In this document: positions 15,236 to 22,322 of the stretch, piece after piece
Numbering within the stretch: the stretch's first letter is position 1
How the letters are laid out: each line of letters begins with the position of its first letter
Virus record (IMG/VR): IMGVR_UViG_3300047322_000279
Coordinates: 1-24,320 of that record
Source of the DNA: a virus
Direction: 5' to 3' (one strand)
Length of the DNA stretch: 24,320 nt
Notes under the pieces: model-generated
Told to the model about the DNA's origin: nothing
Database searches by the model: none
What the model saw: only the letters and a program-made list of their open reading frames with translations
Made by a program: the position numbers and the translations under genes

Positions 15236-15258
15236 AAGCCGGCAACGGGTGCCGGCTT
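15236..15258. terminator. strong 9-bp hairpin in attP left arm
   Basis: AAGCCGGCA (15236-15244) pairs perfectly with TGCCGGCTT (15250-15258) over five bases. The T-tract is weak (GCATGTTTT), so it may be a terminator or a structural element between late genes and int. Confidence 0.5.
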
Positions 15259-15282
15259 GCATGTTTTCCTGCTGTATTTGAT

Positions 15283-15305
15283 GCGACTGCACCAAATTCG
15301 TACCA
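15283..15305 (+). repeat. probable integrase arm-type site, left of attP core
   Basis: A 23-bp element made of two TG(T/C)ACCA-like units 11 bases apart. It matches the element at 15444-15466 at 19 of 23 positions and in the same orientation. It lies 33 bases left of the core. Confidence 0.55.
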
Positions 15306-15338
15306 ATCGCCTTGTGAGCCTTATTCTATAAGGCCGCT

Positions 15339-15356
15339 TGGTGCCCAGGAGAGGAC
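15339..15356 (-). other. probable attP core (18 nt matching a tRNA-Leu 3' end)
   Basis: Read on the minus strand this is GTCCTCTCCTGGGCACCA. It has the exact layout of a tRNA 3' end: two T-loop bases GT, T-stem strand CCTCT, acceptor strand CCTGGGC, discriminator A and CCA. The acceptor partner would be GCCCAGG and the discriminator is A, both leucine-tRNA-like. The rest of a tRNA is absent. It lies 142 bp before the int start, flanked by direct repeats on both sides. A 7-bp hairpin (GCCTTAT/ATAAGGC, 15318-15334) is just to its left. Confidence 0.7.
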
Positions 15357-15370
15357 GCTAATCCGGTATC
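15354..15370. promoter_or_regulatory. degenerate operator copy F overlapping attP core edge
   Basis: GACGCTAATCCGGTATC agrees with operator copy B at 14 of 17 positions. The right half-site GTATC is perfect and the left is degenerate. It touches the last three bases of the attP core and lies 54 bp from copy D. Confidence 0.45.
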
Positions 15371-15397
15371 CGTTCGCCCCGAAACCCTGATGTAACC

Positions 15398-15426
15398 GTG
15401 ATTTACGGATACTGTCATGGTATCAT
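15398..15426 (+). promoter_or_regulatory. int promoter with operator copy D
   Basis: GATACTGTCATGGTATC (15408-15424) is a perfect GATAC-N7-GTATC site. TATCAT (15421-15426) is a good -10, with a weak GTGATT -35 at 15398-15403 and 17-base spacing. Binding of a repressor here would silence int. Confidence 0.6.
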
Positions 15427-15443
15427 TTGGTCAATTTAAGAGT

Positions 15444-15466
15444 GCGACTGTACCAGATATGTACCA
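15444..15466 (+). repeat. probable integrase arm-type site, right of attP core
   Basis: A 23-bp element with TGTACCA at 15449-15455 and 15460-15466. It is the partner of 15283-15305, so the core has similar elements on both sides, as expected for intact attP. Confidence 0.55.
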
Positions 15467-15498
15467 GGGCGGTCGCCATACCAAAAGGAACCGAAAAC

Positions 15499-16509
15499 GT
15501 GGCGACATACCAGAAGCGCGGCGAGAGCTGGCGTGCGATAGTTCGCAAAGCTGGACATAAACCGATCAGCGCATCATTCAACACCAAGCCCGAGGCGGTG
15601 GCGTGGGCGACGGCGACAGAAGCCAAGCTGAACGAAGGCGGTCAGGTGGTCGACGACAACACTGTCACGCTACCAACCGTTGCCAGACTGCTGACCCGCT
15701 ATGCACTCGAAGTGAGCCCGACAAAGCGGGGCGAGCGGTGGGAGGTGATGCGCCTTGAAATGCTGGCGCGCAACTTCCCGGTGTTCCAGAAGCCGCTTTC
15801 TCGGTTCTCGCCGCAAGACGTCGCCGACTGGCGCGATGATCGCTTGCGCGTCGTTTCTGCGTCATCGGTCAATCGGGAGTTGAACCTGATCTCGGCTGTT
15901 TTCACGACTTCGATCAAAGAATGGCGCATGCCGCTCAAGGAAAACCCGGTGCATCTGATCCGCCGGCCCAAGAGCGCGCGCCCTCGTAAGCGCCGCGTCG
16001 ACAATACCGAAGTGCAGACGATCTGCAACGCGCTCGGTTGGGATATGAAAGCCACGCCGGAAATCTCAAAGCATCTGATCGCGTGGTCGTTCGCATTCGC
16101 AGTCGAGACAGCCATGCGCCGCGGCGAAATCCTGAACATCAGGCATCGCGACGTCAACATCGCAGAGCGCTATATCCATCTGCCGCAGACGAAGAATGAT
16201 GATGCGCGCAATGTGCCGCTGTCGTCGCGCGCGGTCGATCTGCTGTCGTTGCTCGCAAAGGGAAAGCCCGACGACCATCTGGTGCCAGTGAATGCTGGAT
16301 CGTTCGACACGCTTTTCCGCGAGGCGAAAAAAAAGGTCGGCTTGACCGACCTGCATTTCCATGACTCACGCCGCGAAGCCGCGACGCGCATGTCTAAGTT
16401 GCTGCCGAACGTTTTAGAACTGTCGGCGGTGACAGGGCACAAGACCCTGAAGATGCTGCAAATCTACTATGAGCCGAAGGCGACGGACATCGCCGCCAAG
16501 CTCGGCTAA
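15499..16509 (+). CDS. int: tyrosine site-specific integrase
   Basis: I chose the GTG at 15499 because AAGGAA stands 8 bases upstream and the protein then begins MATYQKRG, as phage integrases usually do; a TTG at 15427 would extend it into the arm repeats. The 336-residue protein has an N-terminal arm-binding domain, a core-binding domain (about 60-160) and a catalytic domain. Catalytic residues visible are R207 (AMRRGEI), K232 (QTKND), H288 and R291 (HDSRR), H314 (VTGHKT) and Y323 or Y324 (QIYYEP). It would integrate and excise the phage at a tRNA gene. It converges with the excisionase-like gene, overlapping by 4 bp. Confidence 0.93.
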   Translation: MATYQKRGESWRAIVRKAGHKPISASFNTKPEAVAWATATEAKLNEGGQVVDDNTVTLPTVARLLTRYALEVSPTKRGERWEVMRLEMLARNFPVFQKPLSRFSPQDVADWRDDRLRVVSASSVNRELNLISAVFTTSIKEWRMPLKENPVHLIRRPKSARPRKRRVDNTEVQTICNALGWDMKATPEISKHLIAWSFAFAVETAMRRGEILNIRHRDVNIAERYIHLPQTKNDDARNVPLSSRAVDLLSLLAKGKPDDHLVPVNAGSFDTLFREAKKKVGLTDLHFHDSRREAATRMSKLLPNVLELSAVTGHKTLKMLQIYYEPKATDIAAKLG

Positions 16510-16733
16510 ACCACGGTGGGCGTCCTGCGCGGGCGCCCACGTTGCGCGGGCGCTGCTTGCGTGCTCTGAGCTATCACCCAATCTCTCACCACTGACGGGA
16601 CCCAACGCGGCCGGCCAAGACCCGCGACGCGCGGCGGCAGGCTGGCGGGCTTCTTCGTGACCATCGTTGCCACAGATGCCGGGCTGTAGCCTAAAAACTT
16701 AGCCAGTTCCTTGTGCGTCCAGAGTTCTTCCAT
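16506..16733 (-). CDS. excisionase-like HTH protein
   Basis: A 75-residue protein with an N-terminal winged-helix/AlpA-like motif (WTHKELAKFLGYSPASVATM) followed by a Pro/Arg segment RPRWVPSVVRDWV, as in MerR-type excisionases, and a basic tail. GGGAG is 7 bases before the ATG. It is the last gene of the leftward early operon and ends inside the int stop, the usual place for a recombination directionality factor. It could instead be a transcriptional regulator. The 3' coding part contains a GTGGGCG/CGCCCAC hairpin (16516-16540) with no T-tract. Confidence 0.7.
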   Translation of the reverse strand: MEELWTHKELAKFLGYSPASVATMVTKKPASLPPRVAGLGRPRWVPSVVRDWVIAQSTQAAPAQRGRPRRTPTVV

Positions 16734-16744
16734 CGCCTTTCTCC

Positions 16745-17254
16745 CTATGCCCCGGCGCGCAGCGCGAATCTTTCTGTCGCTTGGCCACGCTTAATTTGAA
16801 CTGCCTTGCCAGCGTGAAGGCGTCGCGTATATTCAGCGCACGCCCGCACATACTGACGCCGGCTAACGGTGTCGACCAGTTGCTCGAACAGTGCTATGCC
16901 GCCGTTCATCGCTTGCAGCTCGTCGCCGGTCAGCACGAAGCGGCCGATCTCCTGGAAGCGCTCGCATACCGCGATCATCGCGTTTTGCATGGCATACAGC
17001 GGCTCGAGCCCGACATTGCGGTTGCCGGCCGTCTCGCACAGCACGATCGCAATATTGCCCGTGACGACAAGCGTGTCCCATTCGTTCTTCGTACCTGTGC
17101 CGCGGGATAGGGCAAGCGCGGCCATATGAACGCTTGTCAGCACCTCCAATTTTTCCTCGCCTTGCATCGGATCATCTGCGTTGAATAGCGTCGACACAAT
17201 GTCTTTGGGCGTCACTAACTTGCGGGCCTTGCGCGGTTTGCGGTTGCTTGGCAT
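16745..17254 (-). CDS. conserved phage protein of unknown function
   Basis: A 169-residue protein with GGAAAG six bases before the ATG. It has a basic N-terminus (SNRKPRKARKLV) and then a mostly helical body with GNIAIVLCETAGN, EPLYAMQNAMIAVCERFQ and LTGDELQAMNGGIALFEQ. It resembles hypothetical proteins from Burkholderia phages that I recall only as unannotated. The basic start suggests nucleic-acid contact, but no fold is recognised. It follows a 19-residue ORF by one base and precedes the excisionase-like gene. Confidence 0.75.
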   Translation of the reverse strand: MPSNRKPRKARKLVTPKDIVSTLFNADDPMQGEEKLEVLTSVHMAALALSRGTGTKNEWDTLVVTGNIAIVLCETAGNRNVGLEPLYAMQNAMIAVCERFQEIGRFVLTGDELQAMNGGIALFEQLVDTVSRRQYVRACAEYTRRLHAGKAVQIKRGQATERFALRAGA

Positions 17255-17255
17255 A

Positions 17256-17315
17256 TCAGACTTTCCAGTTTGCGCGGGTCAACTCGATGACCCGCTTTGC
17301 TGCTGCTTCAATCAC
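17256..17315 (-). CDS. 19-residue bridging ORF
   Basis: A GTG at 17315, with GGGAG seven bases upstream, overlaps the TGA of the preceding gene as GTGA and encodes MIEAAAKRVIELTRANWKV. Its TGA is followed at once by the next gene's ATG (TGATATG). It is helical and amphipathic. It may be a small functional protein or simply carry ribosomes between two genes. The same frame stays open upstream to 17483, but that part looks like a shadow of the neighbouring gene. Confidence 0.4.
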   Translation of the reverse strand: MIEAAAKRVIELTRANWKV

Positions 17316-17719
17316 TGCTGCTCTCCCGCTTTCTGTGACAGGGCGGCGTCGATGGCCCGCTGAACCGCCGTGGCGAACTCTGCTTCGGTCGGCGGCACAC
17401 CAACGCACCTTAGCGACAGATACGATTCGCCGCTTGTCACGATGTTTTGCTGCATCAGCAATTCGTAAAGCGTCAGTAGCCACGCATCCCGCCCGTCTCC
17501 CTTTTCAAGAGCGGCGGTGGGGACCTTCAAGCTTTCCGAGGCCAGTTCTGCTATTCCGAAGGTGATTGCGAACCTCCTGCCTGTTTCTGGATTCGTGACG
17601 GTGAACTGCATGGAGTTGTCTCCATTGCCTGCGTCGCGCAGATCACTACTGATCTCCATAGAGCCCCCATCAGGATCGGTAAGAAACAACGCTTGGAGTT
17701 GCTTAATATCTCGGCTCAT
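17312..17719 (-). CDS. hypothetical early protein, 135 aa
   Basis: ATG at 17719 with GGGGAAA close upstream, overlapping the preceding stop as ATGA. The acidic protein has a beta-rich first half (MEISSDL, MQFTVTNPETGRRFAITFGI) and a helical second half ending AVQRAIDAALSQKAGEQQ. The PPTEAEFATAVQRAI stretch resembles the C-terminal ends of other phage early proteins of unknown role. No family is assigned. It is part of the coupled leftward operon. Confidence 0.7.
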   Translation of the reverse strand: MSRDIKQLQALFLTDPDGGSMEISSDLRDAGNGDNSMQFTVTNPETGRRFAITFGIAELASESLKVPTAALEKGDGRDAWLLTLYELLMQQNIVTSGESYLSLRCVGVPPTEAEFATAVQRAIDAALSQKAGEQQ

Positions 17720-18255
17720 TGCTTTCCCCTCGGATTGATGTCGCCTGCCAACGCGTCGCTATGTTCTTGCTCGATTCGCCCAGCCCCATTGAAGCCGTTC
17801 CACGGACGGGGGCCGCTAAAGCCGTCAGAGTCAGGCCCATCGGAAAATTCCGGGCCTTTCTCGTCGGTGAATGCAGCGCGGATTTCGTAAAGCGCAGCGG
17901 CTATTACTTCGTGGGCGAATTGAAGTTCAAACTCGCGATCCGACCTGACCTTTCTGCGGCGCCAAACGTCCTCAGCAATTCCCCATATCCGCTTGTCAGA
18001 CAATGGCATCACCGCCTCTTTCCCTGCTGCCGCGAGTAGAGCGTCGTGCTCGGACTCAAGGGCGGTTAGGCGGGCGGCTTGCTGTTCGATCATGTCGGCG
18101 CACTCTCGGCGCTCACGTGCCCTGAATTCAAGGCCCGCAATAATGTCCTCGGGATCGTCAGCCGTGTAATGCATGGGATCGAGTTCTTCGGCCGCTACTT
18201 CATCAGCGTCAGCGGCGTCACGCAGGCGCTTTATCAGTTTCAGGTCTTCAACCAT
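17716..18255 (-). CDS. coiled-coil early protein, Ead/Ea22-type region
   Basis: The real start is the ATG at 18255 with CGGAG seven bases upstream; the frame is open much further but runs over other genes. The 179-residue protein has a helical first half with EDLKLIKRLRDAADADEVAAEELDP and a coiled coil (ECADMIEQQAARLTALESEHDALL; quoted only in part), then a segment FELQFAHEVIAAALYEIRAA and a disordered Gly/Pro/Asp tail. Modular proteins of this type are grouped loosely with Ead/Ea22-like phage early proteins. Function unknown. It overlaps the upstream gene by 8 bp and the next by 4 bp. Confidence 0.65.
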   Translation of the reverse strand: MVEDLKLIKRLRDAADADEVAAEELDPMHYTADDPEDIIAGLEFRARERRECADMIEQQAARLTALESEHDALLAAAGKEAVMPLSDKRIWGIAEDVWRRRKVRSDREFELQFAHEVIAAALYEIRAAFTDEKGPEFSDGPDSDGFSGPRPWNGFNGAGRIEQEHSDALAGDINPRGKQ

Positions 18256-18514
18256 TATTTGTCTCCGTGGCGAGGGCGCGGATGTCGGTAGCGCATTCGC
18301 GCGCTGCATCTGCCTTGCTGTCGTATGTGCCGTCGTAGTTGCCTTTCGCGGTCTCGTCCCATGCTGCCGCTGACTCGTCGCAGATCTTGGCCGCTTCCTC
18401 AAGCGCTGCGCGGCGGGATGCCTCTGCAAAGTCGAGCATCTGCTGTTTCGAGTAGGCCGGATATGAGTGGTCTGCGTATGTGCACCGCGGCGTTGGCAAT
18501 TCAAGTTTGCTCAC
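18248..18514 (-). CDS. hypothetical early protein, 88 aa
   Basis: The start is a GTG at 18514, overlapping the previous TGA as GTGA, with GGAGG six bases upstream. The 88-residue protein has a short Pro/Tyr-rich N-terminus (HSYPAYSKQQM) and a helical body (FAEASRRAALEEAAKICDESA). The motif RRAALEEAAKICDE is widespread in phage early proteins of the same mosaic class. Function unknown. Confidence 0.65.
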   Translation of the reverse strand: MSKLELPTPRCTYADHSYPAYSKQQMLDFAEASRRAALEEAAKICDESAAAWDETAKGNYDGTYDSKADAARECATDIRALATETNNG

Positions 18515-19845
18515 GATTTCCCTCCGCTTGCTGATTGAGAGGTGGTCAGGGCGGCGTCGATAGCTTCGTGGATCGTCCAGTCGAATTTGTCTGCGCTGTC
18601 GATGTCGGTCCGTTCGCCGGTCGGGTCGATCAGATACACGCAGCCTGCGCCCTGTTCTAGCGTTATCTCGATCTCCCATCCTTCGGGCAACTCGCCGCAC
18701 GCGCGTTGCACCGGGTCGGTGTTGTAGATCGGGTTCCAGTGACTGCGCGCATCATCGGTTAGCGGTGTCTGTGCTGGCGGGGCCATCAGCGCCACGAGAT
18801 CGGACGCGCGAGAGGTCGCAGCAGTAAATAAGCGCGTGAATTCGTAGTGATGCAATTCGGCAGCGGTGACAATCTCGTCGTCAGATAGATTTCCTTTAAT
18901 GGCTAGTGCTCGACAGATGCGCGCGCGCAGTGCCTGCTCGTCTTGAATAGCCGCACCCTGCGCCACATTGGCGGAAGTTGATGCGGCGCGGGCGTCTACA
19001 GCGCGCTGAAGCCGTTCCGCAGCCTCGCATGTGCCAACAAACACGTCGCCGCCGCCAACGTCGTGTTGGTGCCCGTTCGCCAATACTTCTTTCGCCGCAA
19101 GCAGCAACTCGTCCTGCTCGGCAGATTGCGCGGGCTGTTGCTCGGTTGCATACGCTGCACATGGTCCTTCATGGCCTTTATCACGCGTGCAGTACCATCC
19201 TTCTGGCGGCAAGTCGCATTGCGCCTTTCTCCCGGAGCGTATGAGTCCCGCGCACACCTTCGCGGCGCTCCGAAATAGTGAATTGCGGCTTTGCTCCATG
19301 ACGTCCTCGCACATAGTCGCATTCAATTCACGCATCCACGTGCACGCCGCACGCCAAGCCTTTTCCGTAATCGCGTTATTCCAGAAGCCGGAAGTCCTGA
19401 ACCATGCTTCGAACGCCTGAAGCTCACCCGTCACTGGCTCTTGCCCCGCCACCTTTTCGGCGGTAAGTGCGGCGCGGCTTATGAAGTCGTAAGCCTCGAT
19501 TGCCCATGCGTTCAGCCGGTCAACGTCATCCGGGCCGTAATTGCTCATGTTCAATTCGATGTAATCGGCCAGCAGCGCTTCCCGCTCCCCAATCGCCACA
19601 TTTGCGGCGTCCTCACCGCTCAGCGAAGTGCGGTTGCTTGGCTGGCACACTCGGTAGCCAATTTCGCGTGCGCATGTGCACTGATCTTCGTCGAGGCAGA
19701 ATCCATGCTGCGCAATCAGGGCCGCGCGTACGGTTCGCGCCGTCAGATTTTCGCGGGTAACGCCGGGCATCTTCGCCTGGTCGTTCTCGATGTTGCGAAT
19801 CTGCTCATCGGTGAGCGCGGGCGAAGTGTGATTTGTCGTGGTCAT
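18511..19845 (-). CDS. large modular early protein with Cys/His finger
   Basis: The 444-residue protein starts at ATG 19845 and overlaps the preceding stop as ATGA. It looks assembled from modules. There is an N-terminal LTDEQIRNIENDQ helix unit, a Cys-rich segment (CLDEDQCTCAREIGYRVC), and a helical region with FEAWFRTSGFWNNAITEKAW. Next come a finger-like unit C-x5-GWYCTRDKGHEGPC, an Ala-rich linker with QPAQSAEQDE, and a C-terminal beta/acidic domain. Such proteins are common in Burkholderia phages and have no known activity. The linker is also found in the next gene upstream. Confidence 0.65.
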   Translation of the reverse strand: MTTTNHTSPALTDEQIRNIENDQAKMPGVTRENLTARTVRAALIAQHGFCLDEDQCTCAREIGYRVCQPSNRTSLSGEDAANVAIGEREALLADYIELNMSNYGPDDVDRLNAWAIEAYDFISRAALTAEKVAGQEPVTGELQAFEAWFRTSGFWNNAITEKAWRAACTWMRELNATMCEDVMEQSRNSLFRSAAKVCAGLIRSGRKAQCDLPPEGWYCTRDKGHEGPCAAYATEQQPAQSAEQDELLLAAKEVLANGHQHDVGGGDVFVGTCEAAERLQRAVDARAASTSANVAQGAAIQDEQALRARICRALAIKGNLSDDEIVTAAELHHYEFTRLFTAATSRASDLVALMAPPAQTPLTDDARSHWNPIYNTDPVQRACGELPEGWEIEITLEQGAGCVYLIDPTGERTDIDSADKFDWTIHEAIDAALTTSQSASGGKS

Positions 19846-20813
19846 TTGCTGTCCTTTGCGCGCGCGGCATCGGCCGTGGCTCGAAGAAAGCCGCCGACAG
19901 CCAGTTTGAAATCATCGAAGCCGGCGACGTCTGCGGTTTTCCACAGTTCGATAGCGACACCATTGATCCATGAAGCCGTCACCGCCTCGTCTGCTTGCTC
20001 GGCGGCGCAAGGAAGGGCGTAATGCCGGTCGATATAGCCTGCGCAGTAGCTTTCCAAGTCTCGCGAGAATCCGTCTTTGGTCGCGTGATCGAACGCCCGA
20101 AGTGCAGCCGCCTCGACATCGCACGATGCCGATTCATCGAATGGCGCGTTGGCGATCGCATTCAGAGCGCATTCGCGCAATTCTTCGAGCGTCGCAACAA
20201 TCGCATCGGGCTCGTCATCAGGACTATTGCGGTCGGGAATCTCGCAGACATTGGTGAGGAACGCGTCGAACCAATCCGGCAGTTTTGGCGCGGTCAGCAA
20301 CGCGATTGCGTTACGCTGGATTTCGGGCGCAACCGCGGTCATGGGAGCGTCTGCTTGCTCGGCGTCACCGCACGATTGCGCGGGAGCGGCGATATGCGCA
20401 ATGAAGTGATCGTGACCGACGTTCTCCGGATCGCATGCACATGCTCGGCGCGGCGTATTGGCGCAACTTACGCCAGCTTTTATCAGGGCCGGTGAGCAAT
20501 GAAACCATTGGCCTGACTGCGCGGGAGCGGTGTGCTCCGATATGCAGCTTCGCGTTCCGTACCGGCAAGCGCGGCTTGAGAAGTTGTCGATCTGGCACGC
20601 GTCGCGAGTCGATTGCGCGGGAGCGGTGGGGGTGCACTGAATCGTGAGAAGGTTGGTCAAGATTTGCATGGCGCACATGACCGGATATTCGGCCTCAATC
20701 TCCTCTTGAGGCATGTCGTCATCAATCATCGGATCGCTATCGCCCAGTGCGGTATCGAGTAGATCGATTGCGCGCTTTAGCAGCCTTGTTACTGCGTCTG
20801 TATCGGTATTCAT
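19842..20813 (-). CDS. modular hypothetical early protein, 323 aa
   Basis: The ATG at 20813 has AGGA 7 bases upstream. The N-terminal unit (about 1-60) is acidic and helical. The middle (about 60-150) is rich in Cys and is divided by three APAQS linkers. After [11 protein letters not shown] comes a helical unit with [18 protein letters not shown], and after a second [11 protein letters not shown] a C-terminal unit ending [15 protein letters not shown]. The DNA of the linkers is repeated (see repeats). The Cys-rich parts may bind metal. Function unknown. It overlaps the downstream gene as ATGA. Confidence 0.6.
   Translation of the reverse strand: MNTDTDAVTRLLKRAIDLLDTALGDSDPMIDDDMPQEEIEAEYPVMCAMQILTNLLTIQCTPTAPAQSTRDACQIDNFSSRACRYGTRSCISEHTAPAQSGQWFHCSPALIKAGVSCANTPRRACACDPENVGHDHFIAHIAAPAQSCGDAEQADAPMTAVAPEIQRNAIALLTAPKLPDWFDAFLTNVCEIPDRNSPDDEPDAIVATLEELRECALNAIANAPFDESASCDVEAAALRAFDHATKDGFSRDLESYCAGYIDRHYALPCAAEQADEAVTASWINGVAIELWKTADVAGFDDFKLAVGGFLRATADAARAKDSK
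19988..20004. repeat. 17-nt exact direct repeat, copy 1
   Basis: CGTCTGCTTGCTCGGCG recurs exactly at 20348-20364. On the coding (minus) strand both copies encode the AEQAD linker of the 323-residue protein. Confidence 0.7.
20348..20364. repeat. 17-nt exact direct repeat, copy 2
   Basis: Second copy of CGTCTGCTTGCTCGGCG, 344 bp between the two copies' starts less 16; it encodes AEQAD before APMTAV. Confidence 0.7.
20374..20626. repeat. three copies of a 16-nt linker repeat
   Basis: GATTGCGCGGGAGCGG lies at 20374-20389 and 20611-20626, and a copy with one mismatch at 20515-20530. Each encodes (A)PAQS on the minus strand. An 11-nt part also occurs at 19124-19134 in the neighbouring 444-residue gene. 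Confidence 0.7.
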
Positions 20814-21730
20814 GTCGGGTTCCTATTGTTCGATTGCTTCGCGCGCGGCATGGATGAACTCGGCTGCCGCTTGCGCGTTGATCGCGTTACCGTAGGCGCG
20901 CAGTCGTCCCACTCGGGCGGGAGCCCCATCAGCCAGCGGGAATGAGCCGGGTCTAACTGGCCGCCACTTTTCGTCCCGGCAGAGCAGCCAGTCAGCAACT
21001 CGCCAGAAGCCGCTAGTCGGGCTGGGCCGTTCAGGCTCAACTGCGCTGCTGTGTGAAGCGCCATGCCGCCCTGACGATTCGCTGAGTTGCCCGGGCCGTT
21101 CGTGTCTGTCACTTTCGGTGTCGGCCAACTCGCGAATGTCGCTACGTGATTCAGGCTCACCGCCACCTTGCGACCGTCCGGCGTCTTTCCCGTCGCGCTC
21201 AATCCCTCGAATGACTGCGATCCCATCGAGTTGCCGACCGTTTGCGTCGGCCACGATGCCAACCACGCAACCCGGCCCAGCAGAGCGTTCAGTGGCACGT
21301 TCGCGCACTCGCTGCCGTCCTTGTGATCGCGCGTGGTCGGCGTCGGCCACGAAGTACGTTCTGTCGCGGATGTGCGGAGCACCGACGCCCGCAGACGGGA
21401 AAGGTGTCGCCCCGCAGGCGTAACCCAAGGCTTCCAGGTCATCGAAAACAAGGTCGATCCAAGGGTCGACGTCCTTGCTTGCAACCTGCTCGCCAAAGAG
21501 GGTTGCAGGTGCGCGCTCCTGGATGAGCCAGTGCCACGCGGGCCAGAGGTGCCGCTCGTCAGCAAACCCAAGTCCTTTGCCTGCCGCGCTGAAAGGTTGG
21601 CACGGACAGGAACCGGTCCAAACAGGTCGGTCGTCAGGCCAGCCGGCGAGTCGAAGCGCGAACGACCAGACACCGATTCCGGCGAAGAAATGGCACTGGG
21701 TGAATCCGCGAAGGTCGTCTGGTCGAACAT
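20810..21730 (-). CDS. WPTP-repeat ORF overlapping the Dcm gene in another frame
   Basis: A 306-residue ORF nested within and slightly past the Dcm gene on the same strand. Its ATG at 21730 has GGAG eight bases upstream. Its TGA overlaps the next gene's ATG as ATGA, the same junction used throughout this operon, whereas the Dcm stop does not touch that ATG. Residues 33-47 read [10 protein letters not shown] and nearby. Three SWPT units occur at 127, 159 and 201 ([13 protein letters not shown] is the first), and the C-terminus has [18 protein letters not shown] recall phage proteins with this architecture listed as methyltransferase-related, but no catalytic motif is visible. It may be a genuine second product, a frameshift extension of Dcm, or an overlap artefact in GC-rich DNA. 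Confidence 0.45.
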   Translation of the reverse strand: MFDQTTFADSPSAISSPESVSGRSRFDSPAGLTTDLFGPVPVRANLSARQAKDLGLLTSGTSGPRGTGSSRSAHLQPSLASRLQARTSTLGSTLFSMTWKPWVTPAGRHLSRLRASVLRTSATERTSWPTPTTRDHKDGSECANVPLNALLGRVAWLASWPTQTVGNSMGSQSFEGLSATGKTPDGRKVAVSLNHVATFASWPTPKVTDTNGPGNSANRQGGMALHTAAQLSLNGPARLAASGELLTGCSAGTKSGGQLDPAHSRWLMGLPPEWDDCAPTVTRSTRKRQPSSSMPRAKQSNNRNPT

Positions 21731-21839
21731 CCTCTATGCTCCGTTCATCAACTTCGCCGGCGGCAATGTGACCGGCGGCTATCAGGTTGCGCAGCCACTG
21801 CGCGGCGTATGGGTCGATCTCGTTGTAATACGCGGCCAT
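20823..21839 (-). CDS. dcm: phage C5 cytosine DNA methyltransferase (Dcm family)
   Basis: The 338-residue protein has motif [15 protein letters not shown] (49-62), motif [16 protein letters not shown] with catalytic C80, motif VI as FGEQVAS (115-121, EQV in place of ENV), motif VIII around HIRDRTYF (156-163) and motif [18 protein letters not shown] near the end. It would transfer methyl from SAM to cytosine C5 in DNA, probably to shield phage DNA from host restriction. Between motifs VIII and X the target-recognition region is replaced by a low-complexity charged stretch with VADAD/VADAN/ELADT repeats, which in the other frame encode the WPTP units. GAGGAA stands before the ATG. Recognition sequence cannot be inferred. 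Confidence 0.9.
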   Translation of the reverse strand: MAAYYNEIDPYAAQWLRNLIAAGHIAAGEVDERSIEDVRPDDLRGFTQCHFFAGIGVWSFALRLAGWPDDRPVWTGSCPCQPFSAAGKGLGFADERHLWPAWHWLIQERAPATLFGEQVASKDVDPWIDLVFDDLEALGYACGATPFPSAGVGAPHIRDRTYFVADADHARSQGRQRVRERATERSAGPGCVVGIVADANGRQLDGIAVIRGIERDGKDAGRSQGGGEPESRSDIRELADTESDRHERPGQLSESSGRHGASHSSAVEPERPSPTSGFWRVADWLLCRDEKWRPVRPGSFPLADGAPARVGRLRAYGNAINAQAAAEFIHAAREAIEQ

Positions 21840-21936
21840 CGGTTCCTCGCCGGCATAGCCGAACAGTTGTAAAAAACGGGCGCTGACCTAGCCGCCCTAA
21901 GCACGCCGCGCTGTCTGCGCGGTTCGGGGGTAATCG

Positions 21937-22272
21937 TTATGCTGCCGCCGCGCTTGGGATCGGCTTGCGTGTGATTGCGGGTATGTTGCCGATGCGAATG
22001 CTCACCTGATCGTGGTTATCGCGCGCAAGGATGGCTGCAGTTGCCGCGATCAGGTTGTGCGTCAGTTGACTTGTAGGCGTGATAGAGCGCAGGTATGCGT
22101 CTGTCGCCTGGGCGAGCGCGCGGGCAAGTTGGTCTTGTTTCACCGTGCGGGTTCCGATGTGGCGCTTTGAGGCGGCCGCCCGGCGCGCAGTGACTGAGCA
22201 CGCGCTTACACGAGCGGCCATGATGGCGTTCGCAGGCGTGCGTAATAATGCTGAAAATTTCGTGTAGAGCAT
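21937..22272 (-). CDS. small basic early protein, 111 aa
   Basis: The ATG at 22272 is preceded by two GGAAC repeats at suitable distance and lies 51 bases after the predicted -10 of promoter E. The protein is basic and helical, with AARVSACSVTARRAAASKRH and then QLARALAQATDAYLRSITP. No family is recognised; the basic N-terminal half suggests DNA or RNA binding. The 97 bp before the Dcm gene contain a CCGCGC/GCGCGG hairpin (21906-21922) without a T-tract and no other gene. Confidence 0.65.
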   Translation of the reverse strand: MLYTKFSALLRTPANAIMAARVSACSVTARRAAASKRHIGTRTVKQDQLARALAQATDAYLRSITPTSQLTHNLIAATAAILARDNHDQVSIRIGNIPAITRKPIPSAAAA

Positions 22273-22322
22273 GGTTCCGTTCCGTTTGTTGTTGATTATT
22301 GGTGTGTGCTGCTATTGGCGTA

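Noticed and set aside
15339-15356. A complete tRNA gene
   Set aside because: Only the final 18 nt of a tRNA are present; the anticodon and D-arm regions are absent on either side.
16516-16540. GTGGGCG/CGCCCAC hairpin as int terminator
   Set aside because: No T-tract follows, and it lies in the coding end of the excisionase-like gene.
20374-20626. Possible CRISPR-like array
   Set aside because: Only three short repeats with unequal spacing, all in frame in a coding sequence as protein linkers, and no cas gene.
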